This document shows positions 1-8,569 of a DNA stretch of 61,263 nucleotides, in pieces. This DNA comes from SXXH01 sp041165735 (GTDB lineage Bacteria > Planctomycetota > UBA1135 > GCA-002686595), in assembly GCA_046341775.1 (NCBI GenBank), contig JBKDQQ010000115.1:1-61263 (forward strand), in the 5' to 3' direction. Position 1 is the stretch's first letter. Each line of letters begins with the position of its first letter. The notes beneath the pieces were generated by a model. The model was not told where the DNA came from, made no database searches, and was given only the letters and a program-made list of their open reading frames with translations. The translations under genes and the position numbers were made by a program.

Positions 1-898
1 GCAGGCCGGCGAGGAGCAGGGGGCCCGCCGCCAGCGAGGCCGCGAGGAGCACCGGATCGTAGTCGCGCAGCGCGGCCCAAACCTTGGCGAAGCCGGCGCC
101 GTTGAAGATGGACAAGTCCATCTTGTGGCCCGAGAGGAGCAGCGCGCCCTTGTGCGCCGAGACGGCGGACTCCGCCGCTCCGGTGGCGGGATAGCTCCAC
201 CACGCGAGCAGGGCGACCAGCACCAGCGCCGTGGCGACGCGCCCCGCCGCGGCGAAGGAGCGCACGGACCACAGGGTCGCCACGAACAGCGGCACGAACA
301 AGGAAGCGCCCGATTGCAGCGTGCACAGCGCGCCGCCCGCGCACAGCGCCGCGACCAGGCACTCGCGCCAACCCGCGTTGCGGGCCAAGGACAACGCGGC
401 CCACAAGGTCGCGGCCGTCCACGCCGTGAAGGCGCCGTGCGGGCGCGCCTGCTGGGCGAACCAGAGCACGAACGGATCGAAGGCGAAGAACGCCGCCGCG
501 AGGAGCGCCCATGGCTCGGCCATGAAGCGCCGCGCGACCAGCCAGACGAAGGGCGTGCCGAGGGCCGACAGCCAGGCCACCACGAGGCGGATGCGCGCGC
601 GATGGGACGCAGCCCGTTCAAGTTCCTCCGCCAGCGGGCGCTCGACGTCGTCGGGACGCGGCGCGTCGGTGAGGAGCGCGACGATGCGCGCCGTCAGCAA
701 CGGATAGAACCCGAGCAGGTGCCCGTGGCGCTGCTCCCGCGCCTCGCCCTCGAGCGCCTCGACCTGCGCGTGGAAGACGAGGCCGTCGGGTTCGGGCGCG
801 CAGGGCAGCAGGTGGTCGTGGCCGACCGTGCGCAGCAGGCCGCAGGCGAGCGTCAACAGGGCGACGACGAGGGCGGAGCGCGCGAGGCCTTGGGCCAT
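1..898 (-). CDS. GT39/ArnT-like membrane glycosyltransferase, C-terminus beyond window
   Basis: Translation of the minus strand from the ATG at 898 is open to the window edge, about 299 residues, so the gene is 3'-truncated by the window. It starts with a hydrophobic segment (ALVVALLTLAC), followed by a loop with an acidic pair (CAPEPDGLVFHAQ) and then several membrane helices. The middle contains the stretch QQARPHGAFTAWTAATLWAA, which resembles the second-helix/loop region of dolichyl-phosphate-mannose and ArnT-type integral membrane glycosyltransferases. Such enzymes move a sugar from a lipid-phosphate donor onto lipid or protein outside the cytoplasmic membrane. The adjacent plus-strand envelope-sugar genes fit this. 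The family call comes from pattern and topology only; substrate unknown. Confidence 0.6.
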   Translation of the reverse strand, partial: MAQGLARSALVVALLTLACGLLRTVGHDHLLPCAPEPDGLVFHAQVEALEGEAREQRHGHLLGFYPLLTARIVALLTDAPRPDDVERPLAEELERAASHRARIRLVVAWLSALGTPFVWLVARRFMAEPWALLAAAFFAFDPFVLWFAQQARPHGAFTAWTAATLWAALSLARNAGWRECLVAALCAGGALCTLQSGASLFVPLFVATLWSVRSFAAAGRVATALVLVALLAWWSYPATGAAESAVSAHKGALLLSGHKMDLSIFNGAGFAKVWAALRDYDPVLLAASLAAGPLLLAGL

Positions 899-1117
899 GC
901 GGGCAGGATGGGGTGCGACGACCGACGCGGCAAGGGCGCGACCCGGCTTGCGCCATCGCGGCACCCGCGGCGCGGGGGCGCCGGCGTTCCCCGCGGATGT
1001 GGCCGCGCCCCCGGGTGCGGCGGGGCCGCCACGCGCGCACGGGCTATACTCCCCGTGCGGGCTCGCTTGCGAGTTCCGGCCCGCTGCCGCCGGCGCGACG
1101 CGCCCGCCGGCCCGACC

Positions 1118-2611
1118 ATGATCCAGACGCGCCAAGCCCCGCTCTCCGTGTTGTTCCTCGAGCTGAACGAGGCCGAGCAGCACTTCCTCAAGCGCTACGT
1201 GGGCGAGGGCAAGCTGCCGCGCTTCGCGCGCATGCTCGAGGAGGGCGCCCTCGTGCGCACGCGCGTGCCCGGCTTCGATCCTTCGGTGGACAAGGCGTGG
1301 CGCCTGATCTCGCCCTGGATCATCTGGCCGTCGGTGTACACGGGCTTGTCGCCGGCCGAGCACGGCCTGGTCGGCTTCGGCCAGGACACCGGCGCGATCC
1401 GCGGCAAGTGCGTATGGGACGTGCTCGACGCGCACGGCATCACCGTGGGCGTGCTCGGCAGCTTGATGAGCTTCCCGCCGCGCACCAGCGGCTCGGCGCG
1501 CTACTACGTGCCCGAATCGCTGGCCGACGATCCTTCGTGCTTCCCCGAGGAGGCGCGCGCGCTGCAGGAGTTCTGCCTGTTCGGCGCGCGCAACTACTCG
1601 GGCGACTTCGCGCGCCACGCGGCCAAGGCGGTCTCGCTCCTGTGGCGCACGCGCAAGAGCGGCGCGCGGCTCTCCACCATCGCGCGCACCATGGCGCAGG
1701 TGCCGCTCGAGAAGCTCGGCGGCGCGTCCAAGGTGCCGGAGCGGGCCATGCTGCACAGCTACCTCGCGTGGGACGCGTTCCGCGCCCTCTATCCGCGGCA
1801 TCGGCCGCGCTACGCCTCGCTGCACCTCAACCACGTGGCGTACATGCAGCACCGCTACTGGCGCGCGGCGGAACCCGGGCGCTTCAAGGACGACCTCTCC
1901 GCCACCGACCAGCGCTTCTTCCGCGCCGTCGAGGATCGCAAGCGCTACGAAGAGGGCTTCGAGGGCTGGATCGAGAAGAGCTTCCGCTGGACGGACGAGC
2001 GCCTCGCCGAGGTCTTCGACATGGTCGACAACGACACGGTGGTCGTCGTCGGCACCGCCCTCGGCCAACGCCCCTTCGACCCAGCCGGCGACATCCACAA
2101 TCCGGTGGTGCGCCTCGTGCGCGAGGACGAGCTGTTCGGCGCGATCGGCCTGCCGCCGCACGTCGTGCTGCACCAGATGAACCCGGACGTGACCATCAAC
2201 TTCGGCGACGAGGAAGCGGCGCGGCGCGGCGTCGAGCTGCTCTCGGGACTCTTCGTGCTCGAGCACGAGGCGCTCTTCGAGGTCCAGCGGCGCGGCGCCC
2301 AGGTCTTCTGCGAGCTGAACATGCCCCGGCGCGAAGCGCGCGACCAGCGCTTCCGCATCCGGCACCGCGGGCTCGCGGGTTGGACGGCCGCCTTCGAGCG
2401 CCACGTCGAGGAGCACGGCACGGCCGACCAGTCGACCGCCCACCACAAGGACTCCGGCTGGATCCTCGCCTGGAGCAAGGGCCGCAGGATCGAGGCGAAG
2501 AGGGAAGTCGCATCCGTGACCGCGGTCGCGCCCAGCCTGCTCGACCTGTACGGGATCGCGCCGCAGCCGTGGATGCGCGAAGATCCCGAGCCGTTCCTCG
2601 CCGTGCGCTGA
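1118..2611 (+). CDS. Alkaline-phosphatase-superfamily protein (phosphodiesterase-like)
   Basis: A 497-residue protein starting at the ATG at 1118; an upstream open frame exists but reads as low-quality sequence and is not included. The N-terminal half has the layout of type I phosphodiesterase/AP-superfamily proteins: a beta strand (SVLFLELNE), LPRFARMLEEG, then WPSVYTGLSPAEHG, where the nucleophile Thr/Ser normally lies. The usual first metal Asp appears as Glu/Asn (LELNEAE) and the usual S-D-H-G motif is replaced by TALGQRPFD, so metal binding is doubtful. A His-rich stretch (STAHHKDSGW) lies near the C-terminus. It precedes a GT2 enzyme and an amidotransferase, so a role in envelope glycan modification is likely. 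A TATACT box lies at 1045-1050. Confidence 0.7.
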   Translation: MIQTRQAPLSVLFLELNEAEQHFLKRYVGEGKLPRFARMLEEGALVRTRVPGFDPSVDKAWRLISPWIIWPSVYTGLSPAEHGLVGFGQDTGAIRGKCVWDVLDAHGITVGVLGSLMSFPPRTSGSARYYVPESLADDPSCFPEEARALQEFCLFGARNYSGDFARHAAKAVSLLWRTRKSGARLSTIARTMAQVPLEKLGGASKVPERAMLHSYLAWDAFRALYPRHRPRYASLHLNHVAYMQHRYWRAAEPGRFKDDLSATDQRFFRAVEDRKRYEEGFEGWIEKSFRWTDERLAEVFDMVDNDTVVVVGTALGQRPFDPAGDIHNPVVRLVREDELFGAIGLPPHVVLHQMNPDVTINFGDEEAARRGVELLSGLFVLEHEALFEVQRRGAQVFCELNMPRREARDQRFRIRHRGLAGWTAAFERHVEEHGTADQSTAHHKDSGWILAWSKGRRIEAKREVASVTAVAPSLLDLYGIAPQPWMREDPEPFLAVR

Positions 2612-2625
2612 CCGCGCCGCCCCGA

Positions 2626-2640
2626 CGGAAGTATCTTCCG
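2626..2640 (+). terminator. Small hairpin after the AP-like gene
   Basis: CGGAAG-TAT-CTTCCG gives a perfect 6-bp stem 14 bp after the stop codon. No T run follows, so it may be a processing or weak termination site within the downstream leader. Confidence 0.25.
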
Positions 2641-2691
2641 CCGGCCGGTCAAGCGCGGGACGCGTCCCTTCCGATACAACCAGCCCCTCCC

Positions 2692-3756
2692 ATGGGCCTC
2701 GTCGAATCCGATCCGCAGCGCCCTGCGACCGTGGCGCAGATGAACCGCCTCGCGGAGACGGTGATCGTGCCCGTCGACTTGTGCGGCGCGAAGGTGGCGG
2801 TCGTCATCCCCGCCTACCGCGTGGCGCCGCAGATCCTGAAGGTGGTGGCGGGGATCCCGCCGTGGGTGCATACGATCATCGTCGTCGAGGATCGCTCGCC
2901 CGACGACACGGCCGACAAGGTCGCCGCCTGCGGCGATCCGCGCGTGGTGCTGCTGCGCCACGCCGAGAACCAAGGCGTGGGCGGCGCGATGGCGACCGGC
3001 TTCAAGGCGGCCATCGAGCGCGGCATGGACATCGTGGTCAAGATGGACGGCGACGACCAGATGGACCCGGCCTGGCTGCCGCGCCTCGTGCAGCCCTTGG
3101 TCGAGGGCGACGCCGACATGGTCAAGTGCAACCGCTACCAGCACCTCGGCGCCTTGCGCCAGATGCCGTTGGTGCGCGTCGTGGGGAACGCCGGGCTGAC
3201 CTTCCTCGTCAAGGCCGCCTCGGGCTACTGGAACATCTTCGATCCCGCCAACGGCTACATCGCGGTGCGCACCCGCGCCCTCGAGCGGCTCGACCTCGAT
3301 CGGCTGCCGAAGCGCTACTACTTCGAGTCGGGCCTGCTGGTCGAGCTCGGCATCGCGCGCGCAGTGGTCAAGGACATCGCCGTGCCGGCGCGCTACGGCG
3401 ACGAGCGCAGCTCGCTCTCGCCCTTGCGCGTGCTGCTCGAGTTCCCGCCGCGGCTCTGCGCGGGCTTCGCGCGTCGCCTGTTCTGGCGCTACTTCGTGCA
3501 CGACTTCACGGCGGCGACGCTGTTCATGCTGCTGGGCGCGCCGCTCTTCCTCTTCGGCGCGCTCTATGGCGCCTCGGCGTGGCTGAGCCACATCCGCGAC
3601 AACGCCTACGCCTCCGCCGGCGTGGTCATGATCGCCGCCATGCCGATCATCCTCGGCGCGCAGCTGTTGCTGCAGGCGGTGGTGCTCGACATCCAGCACG
3701 TGCCCCGCGACCCGCTCTGCTCGCCGCTGCGCCGCGAACGGCGCCGGCCGAATTGA
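2692..3756 (+). CDS. GT2 family glycosyltransferase with C-terminal membrane helices
   Basis: A 354-residue DPM1-like glycosyltransferase. After about 30 residues comes VAVVIPAYR, then VVEDRSPDDT (nucleotide-sugar binding) and VKMDGDDQMDP, the GT-A acidic metal motif. FDPANGYIAV and YYFESGLL follow in the acceptor region, as in polyprenyl-phosphate sugar transferases. Two hydrophobic segments (residues about 265-290 and 300-325) would anchor it in the cytoplasmic membrane. It probably loads a sugar onto a polyprenyl phosphate or glycan intermediate. The gene ends 7 bp before the amidotransferase gene, so they are likely co-transcribed. Start chosen at the first ATG of the conserved reading; the internal ATG at 2743 is an alternative. 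Confidence 0.85.
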   Translation: MGLVESDPQRPATVAQMNRLAETVIVPVDLCGAKVAVVIPAYRVAPQILKVVAGIPPWVHTIIVVEDRSPDDTADKVAACGDPRVVLLRHAENQGVGGAMATGFKAAIERGMDIVVKMDGDDQMDPAWLPRLVQPLVEGDADMVKCNRYQHLGALRQMPLVRVVGNAGLTFLVKAASGYWNIFDPANGYIAVRTRALERLDLDRLPKRYYFESGLLVELGIARAVVKDIAVPARYGDERSSLSPLRVLLEFPPRLCAGFARRLFWRYFVHDFTAATLFMLLGAPLFLFGALYGASAWLSHIRDNAYASAGVVMIAAMPIILGAQLLLQAVVLDIQHVPRDPLCSPLRRERRRPN

Positions 3757-3763
3757 ACCACCC

Positions 3764-5716
3764 ATGTGCGGCATCTTCGGCGTCGTCTACTCGCGCGCGG
3801 CGGACCTCGACCAGGTCCTCGCCGGCGACATCCTGCGCAGCCTCTACCGCTTCTCGCAGACCCGCGGCAGCGAGGCCGCCGGCCTGACGGTCGCCAACGG
3901 AGCCACGCTCGACGTCTTCCGCCAGGCGGGATCGGTCGACCAGTTCCTCGCCGCGCCCAAGTTCGAGGAGCTGATCGCGCGGGGCCTGTCCTCGTGGCGG
4001 GCGAACAAGTCGGGCTCCGACCAGATCGGGTTGGCGATGACGGGCCACACGCGCCTCGTCACCAACGGCCTGCAGTCCAACGAGGACAACAACCAGCCCG
4101 TCGTGGCCAACGGCACGGTGGGCGTCCACAACGGCATCGTGACCAACGAGGCCGAGCTGTGGGGCGCGCACCCGGACCTGTCGCGCAGCACGGAGGTGGA
4201 CACCGAGGCGCTGCTGAAGGTGCTGCGTTCCCACTTCGACAAGAAGGACGACCTCGGCTGGGCGGTGCAGCAGGCCTACCGCGAGATGAAGGGCGCGGCC
4301 TCGATCGCGTTCCTGTTCGACAAGCTCGACGACCTGCTGCTCGCCACCAACACCGGCTCGCTGCACATCCTCGCCGACGAGGGCCGGCGCTTCCTCGCCT
4401 TCGCGTCGGAACGCTTCATCCTGCAGCGCCTCGTCGAGGAGCTCGACCTGCGCGGACGCTTCGGCCCGATGCAGGTGCGCCAGCTGCCGGCCTTCCGCGC
4501 CGCGCTGGTGTCGCTGCGCGACCTGTCCGTGCGCGAGTTCGCCTGCGTGGCGCGCGAGGGCGAGGAGGCGCCCCGCGTGGCGGAGACGCGCCGCGCGCGG
4601 CCCATGGAGGTCGTGCTGCACACGCGCTCGCCGGCCAACCTCAAGCGCTGCGCGAACTGCCTGCTGCCCGAGACATACCCGTTCGTCGAGTACGACGAAG
4701 CGGGCGTGTGCCGCTATTGCCGCCATTGGCGCAAGATCGCGCCCAAGGGGCGGCGCGCGCTCGAGGAGGCGGTCGAGCCGTACCGCCGCAAGGACGGCAA
4801 GCCCGACGTGATCGTCGCCTTCAGCGGCGGGCGCGATTCCTCGTACGGCCTGCACTACTTCAAGACCGAGCTGGGGATGAACCCGGTCGCGTTCACCTAC
4901 GACTGGGGCATGGTGACCGACCTCGCGCGCCGCAACCAGGCGCGCATCTGCGGCAAGCTCGGCGTCGAGCACATCGTGCGCAGCGCCGACATCCAGAAGA
5001 AGCGCCGCTACATCAGGAAGAACATCGAGGCCTGGCTGAAGAAGCCGGAGCTCGGGATGGTCACGCTGTTCACCGCGGGCGACAAGGAGTTCTACGCCCA
5101 CGCGCGCCAGTTGCGCAAGGAGACCGGCATCAAGCTGGTCGTGTTCTCGACCGGCAACATGATCGAGGACACGCCGTACAAGACGGGCCTGTGCGGCATC
5201 AAGGAGGGCGACCACGGCATGACCCTCACGGGGCTGCCGATCGAGAACGAGCTGGCGCTCCTGTGGTACTTCGCGCGCAACTACCTGCGCAACCCGCGCT
5301 ACATCAACGAGAGCCTGCTCGACACGCTCAACGCGTACTGGCAGACATTCGTCGTCAAGGACGACTTCCTCTACCTGTTCCACTACCTGCCGTGGACCGA
5401 GGAGGAGATCGTGGGCACCATCCGCCGCGAGTACGACTGGGAGGTCGCCACCGACACGAAGAGCACTTGGCGCATCGGCGACGGCTCCGCTGCGTTCTAC
5501 AACTACGTCTACACGACCGTGCTGGGCTGGTCCGAGGACGAGGTGATGCTCTCGAACATGATCCGCGAAGGGCACCTGGATCGCGCCCGCGCGCTGGAGC
5601 TGGCCAAGGAGTACTCCAAGCCGCGCATGCCTTCCATCCGCGAGTACGCGCAACTCGTGGGCTTCAACGTCGAGGAGGCGCTGACCATCGTCAACGGCCT
5701 CCCGAAGGCGTACTGA
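3764..5716 (+). CDS. Glutaminase-fused N-acetyl sugar amidotransferase (WbpG/PseA-like)
   Basis: A 650-residue two-domain enzyme. The N-terminus begins MCGIFGVVYS, so after Met removal Cys2 is the nucleophile of a class II (Ntn) glutamine amidotransferase domain covering about residues 1-230. The C-terminal part has a paired-cysteine zinc-like motif (CANCLLPETYPF and CRYC, from about residue 296) and a PP-loop (FSGGRDSS, about 352-359) as in WbpG/PseA-type N-acetyl sugar amidotransferases, which amidinate nucleotide-sugar residues in O-antigen or flagellar glycans. In WbpG systems ammonia comes from a separate HisH-like glutaminase; here both activities appear to be in one chain. Downstream of the GT2 gene with a 7-bp gap, so it probably acts in surface polysaccharide synthesis. 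Confidence 0.85.
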   Translation: MCGIFGVVYSRAADLDQVLAGDILRSLYRFSQTRGSEAAGLTVANGATLDVFRQAGSVDQFLAAPKFEELIARGLSSWRANKSGSDQIGLAMTGHTRLVTNGLQSNEDNNQPVVANGTVGVHNGIVTNEAELWGAHPDLSRSTEVDTEALLKVLRSHFDKKDDLGWAVQQAYREMKGAASIAFLFDKLDDLLLATNTGSLHILADEGRRFLAFASERFILQRLVEELDLRGRFGPMQVRQLPAFRAALVSLRDLSVREFACVAREGEEAPRVAETRRARPMEVVLHTRSPANLKRCANCLLPETYPFVEYDEAGVCRYCRHWRKIAPKGRRALEEAVEPYRRKDGKPDVIVAFSGGRDSSYGLHYFKTELGMNPVAFTYDWGMVTDLARRNQARICGKLGVEHIVRSADIQKKRRYIRKNIEAWLKKPELGMVTLFTAGDKEFYAHARQLRKETGIKLVVFSTGNMIEDTPYKTGLCGIKEGDHGMTLTGLPIENELALLWYFARNYLRNPRYINESLLDTLNAYWQTFVVKDDFLYLFHYLPWTEEEIVGTIRREYDWEVATDTKSTWRIGDGSAAFYNYVYTTVLGWSEDEVMLSNMIREGHLDRARALELAKEYSKPRMPSIREYAQLVGFNVEEALTIVNGLPKAY

Positions 5717-5729
5717 GGCGCCGGGCGCC
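5717..5729. terminator. Short hairpin between convergent genes
   Basis: GGCGC-CGG-GCGCC forms a 5-bp GC stem directly after the stop of the amidotransferase gene and 5 bp before the stop of dapD on the other strand. It could act in both directions, but there is no T run. Confidence 0.3.
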
Positions 5730-5734
5730 CGGAT

Positions 5735-6541
5735 TCAGCGCAGCGCCTGTTCCAGCGCCGTCGCGCGGTCGGTGCGCTCGTCGCGGTACTTGACGATCAA
5801 GGCGCACGCGACCTGCAGCCCGCGCGCCTCGGCGAAGGCGCGCGCCGCGGGATCCTCGGGCCGCAGCGGCCGCGAGCCCGGCACGACCACCGCGCCCTCG
5901 GGGATCTCGAGAGGCCCCTCGCGCGTGCCGCGCAACTCCACGCCGCGCACGCAGTCGTGGACCACCACGCCGGATGCCAGCACCACTCCCGAGGCCAGCA
6001 CCGCGCCGCGCCGCAGGAGCACCCCCTCGTACACGCCGCAGTTGCCGCCGACGAAGCAGTCGTCCTCGACGACCACGGGTCGCGCGTTCGCGGGTTCGAG
6101 CACGCCGCCGATCTGCGCCGCGGCCGAGATGTGGCAACGCGCGCCGATCTGGGCGCACGATCCCACCAGCGCGTGGCTGTCGACCATCGTGCCTTCCCCG
6201 ACCCACGCGCCGATGTTCACGTAGGCCGGCGGCATCACCACCACTCCGCGACCCAGGAAGGCGCCGCGGCGCACGGCGCTGCCGCCCGGCACCACGCGCA
6301 CGCCTTGCGCGGGCTCGAAGCGACGCGGCGCCAGCGGCTCCTTGTCGAGGTAGGCGCCGCACGGGGCCGACTCGAGCCCCATCGGCACCACCTGCGAGGA
6401 GCGGAAGACCGCGAGGATCTCCTCCTTCACCCAGGCGTTCACGCGCCAAGCGCCGTCCGCGCCGCGTTCCGCGCAACGCACTTCGCCGCGTTCCAGCGCG
6501 TCGAGCAGCGCCGTTCCCGACAAGCGCGCGGAGGTGCTCAT
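5735..6541 (-). CDS. dapD: Tetrahydrodipicolinate N-succinyltransferase
   Basis: 268 residues. The N-terminal helical region contains WRVNAWVKEEILAVFRSSQV, typical of DapD. Then come VVPGGSAVRRGAFLG, MPPAYVNIGAWV and GTMVDSHALVGSCAQIG, the left-handed beta-helix hexapeptide repeats that form the trimeric acyltransferase core. DapD moves succinyl from succinyl-CoA to tetrahydrodipicolinate in the succinylase branch of lysine/diaminopimelate synthesis in the cytoplasm. The ATG at 6541 overlaps the stop of the upstream dapE by 4 bp (ATGA), so the two are translationally coupled, which supports the pathway call for both. Confidence 0.9.
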   Translation of the reverse strand: MSTSARLSGTALLDALERGEVRCAERGADGAWRVNAWVKEEILAVFRSSQVVPMGLESAPCGAYLDKEPLAPRRFEPAQGVRVVPGGSAVRRGAFLGRGVVVMPPAYVNIGAWVGEGTMVDSHALVGSCAQIGARCHISAAAQIGGVLEPANARPVVVEDDCFVGGNCGVYEGVLLRRGAVLASGVVLASGVVVHDCVRGVELRGTREGPLEIPEGAVVVPGSRPLRPEDPAARAFAEARGLQVACALIVKYRDERTDRATALEQALR

Positions 6542-7557
6542 GCCGGGACCTCGAGGCGCGCCAGCAGCGCGGACAGCGCGCGCTTGTACTGCTCCTTGGC
6601 GCGCTGCAGATCCGCGATGGCGACCTTCTCGTGCTCGGTGTGCGCGTCGAGGATCGACCCGGGTCCCATCAGGAGCGGCACGCCCCACCGTCCGAGGTGC
6701 GGCACGTCCGTGCCGAAGGCCACGCCGATCCCCTCCTCGCCGGGCGGCACCTCGAACTCCACGGGGCCGTAGGACTTGTAGGTGCCTTCGATGCGCACGT
6801 GCGGGCCGAGATGCCGCTCGACGCGCTCGCGGATCGCGTCCGGCCCGGTCGAGGTGCGGATCATGACCTCGCACTCGGCGTGAGGAGCGACCACGTTGGT
6901 GGCCACGCCGCCCTTGATCGTGCCGATGTTGAGGGTGCTCGGGCCGAGCACGGGATGCGCGCCGTAGTCCTCGCCGAGGAGCTTGGCGCAGCACGAGACC
7001 AGCTCGTGGATGGCGCTCGGCCCGACCTGCTGCGAGCTGTGCCCGGCCACGCCGCTCGCCACGAGCTTGGCCTTCCACACGCCCTTGCCCGCCGACACGA
7101 AGCGGTTGCCCGTGGGCTCGCCCACCAGGATCCAGCGCGGACGCCAAGGCTCCGCGAGCCGCGCGTTGGCGAGCGTGGCGCCGGCGCTGCCCGCCTCCTC
7201 GTCGACGGTGAACAGGCAACCGACGCGGTCTTCGCCCTGCGCCAGCAGCTCCTCGACCGCCTTCAGCAGCGCGACCGCCGGCCCCTTGGCGTCGCAGGCG
7301 CCGCGCCCGCGCACATGGACTCCGTCGCAGGAGATCGGCAGGTCGCCCGGCACGGTGTCGATGTGCGTGCACACGACGACCTGCGGACGCGCGCCGCGCG
7401 CCAGCACGTTGAAGCGCCCCGGGGAGAGCTCCTGCCGCTCGACGGCGAGCCCGATGCGGCGGCAGTGATCCGCCAAGGCCTCGCCATACCGGGCCTCGCC
7501 GCCCGTGATGCTCGGGATCTCCACCCACTCCATCGTGCGCCGCGCCAGTTCGTCCAT
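6538..7557 (-). CDS. dapE: M20 family succinyl-diaminopimelate desuccinylase (DapE/ArgE type)
   Basis: A 339-residue M20 metallopeptidase-fold amidohydrolase. Visible ligand motifs are THIDTVPGD, GRGACDAKGP, VDEEAGSAG (catalytic Glu pair), GEPTGNR and the final zinc His in DAHTEHEKV. The lid domain carries GHSSQQVGPSAIHEL. By sequence alone it could be ArgE or LysK, but its 4-bp overlap with dapD argues for N-succinyl-L,L-diaminopimelate hydrolysis. Start ATG at 7557; the TATCGT hexamer on the minus strand at 7572-7567 would place transcription start within a few bases of that codon, so the mRNA may be leaderless. Confidence 0.85.
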   Translation of the reverse strand: MDELARRTMEWVEIPSITGGEARYGEALADHCRRIGLAVERQELSPGRFNVLARGARPQVVVCTHIDTVPGDLPISCDGVHVRGRGACDAKGPAVALLKAVEELLAQGEDRVGCLFTVDEEAGSAGATLANARLAEPWRPRWILVGEPTGNRFVSAGKGVWKAKLVASGVAGHSSQQVGPSAIHELVSCCAKLLGEDYGAHPVLGPSTLNIGTIKGGVATNVVAPHAECEVMIRTSTGPDAIRERVERHLGPHVRIEGTYKSYGPVEFEVPPGEEGIGVAFGTDVPHLGRWGVPLLMGPGSILDAHTEHEKVAIADLQRAKEQYKRALSALLARLEVPA

Positions 7558-7635
7558 CGCGACGACACGATAGGGCCCGCGCGTGCGCGGTTCCACGCGC
7601 GAGCCGCTACGATGCGCCCCATCGAGGAACCAACC

Positions 7636-8397
7636 ATGCATCCGATCCTGCTGCTCGCCGTCGCGCCCTCCCTCTCCGCCCCCATCCACCCCGCGCAGGA
7701 GCCCGACGTGCGCGCGCGCTTCGTCGAGCTCGCCGACAAGGGCGATCGCGACGGCGTCGTGGCCTTGTGGAAGGCCCATCCCGGCGACGTGCTGGGCGTG
7801 ATCGACGCCGACCTCGAGGGCAGCCTCGCGGCCAAGGAGCAGGGCGCCAAGCGCGACGCCTCCGAGGTCGTGGCGCAGCAGCGTCGCGCCTTGTTCGGGG
7901 CCGATTGCGCGCTCGCCGCCGGAGTGGATCCGCTGCTCGCCGACTACGTATCGGCCTTCGCCGGCTTCGACGAGGCCGCCGAGCGCCAGTTCCGCGGCGG
8001 GCAGAAGGCCTTCGGCGAGGCCCGCGCCGCGCTCAAGAAGAAGGACGGCAAGGCCGCGCTGGCCGCCGCGCGCGACTGCTTGGCGAAGGCCGGCCCGCTG
8101 GGCGACTGGTGGGGCGCGCAGATGGGCCACGCCGGCAGCGCCCGCGCGCACGAGCTGCTCGGGGACGCGCGCGCCGCGCTCGAATCGTGGAGCATCGCGC
8201 GCGACCTCGCCCACGACCTGCAGCTCTTCGGCGACGAACTGCAATCGCTGGCCGGCATGGCGCGCTGCACGAAGGAGCTGGGACTGGTCGAACGCGAACG
8301 CACCAGCCTGCGACAAGCGATCGACCTCGGTGGTCGGCTCGGGGTCGCCGAGGCCGAGGGCTGGCGCAAGCGCCTCGCCGAGCTCCCCGCGCGCTGA
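7636..8397 (+). CDS. Exported alpha-helical (TPR-like) protein of unknown function
   Basis: 253 residues with a signal-peptide-like N-terminus (MHPILLLAVAPSLSAPIHP) and then all-helical, Ala- and Lys-rich sequence. Repeat-like helices are visible around residues 130-240 (for example ARAALKKKDGKAALAAARDC and ARAHELLGDARAALESW), suggestive of degenerate TPRs. No catalytic motif seen. Start set at 7636 rather than the in-frame ATG at 7612 because a TACGAT -10-like box covers 7608-7613 and the signal peptide follows 7636 directly. Divergent from dapE-dapD. Function unknown. Confidence 0.75.
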   Translation: MHPILLLAVAPSLSAPIHPAQEPDVRARFVELADKGDRDGVVALWKAHPGDVLGVIDADLEGSLAAKEQGAKRDASEVVAQQRRALFGADCALAAGVDPLLADYVSAFAGFDEAAERQFRGGQKAFGEARAALKKKDGKAALAAARDCLAKAGPLGDWWGAQMGHAGSARAHELLGDARAALESWSIARDLAHDLQLFGDELQSLAGMARCTKELGLVERERTSLRQAIDLGGRLGVAEAEGWRKRLAELPAR

Positions 8398-8569
8398 CCT
8401 GCGCACCCCCGGGGCGAGGCGCGCGAGGAGGGACTGCGCACCCGCCCCGCCCGGGACTGCGCACTACGACGAGGATCCTCCGCGCCCGATCCGTCCTCCA
8501 ATCGTGGGGCGGACTCGCGGACGCGGCGGCGATGGGGCCGCCGCACGCGGGACGCGAGGAGCGAGGACC

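Noticed and set aside
125..1117. N-terminal extension of the AP-like protein
   Set aside because: Arg/Gly/Gln-rich sequence antisense to the partial membrane glycosyltransferase gene; homologous protein begins at 1118.
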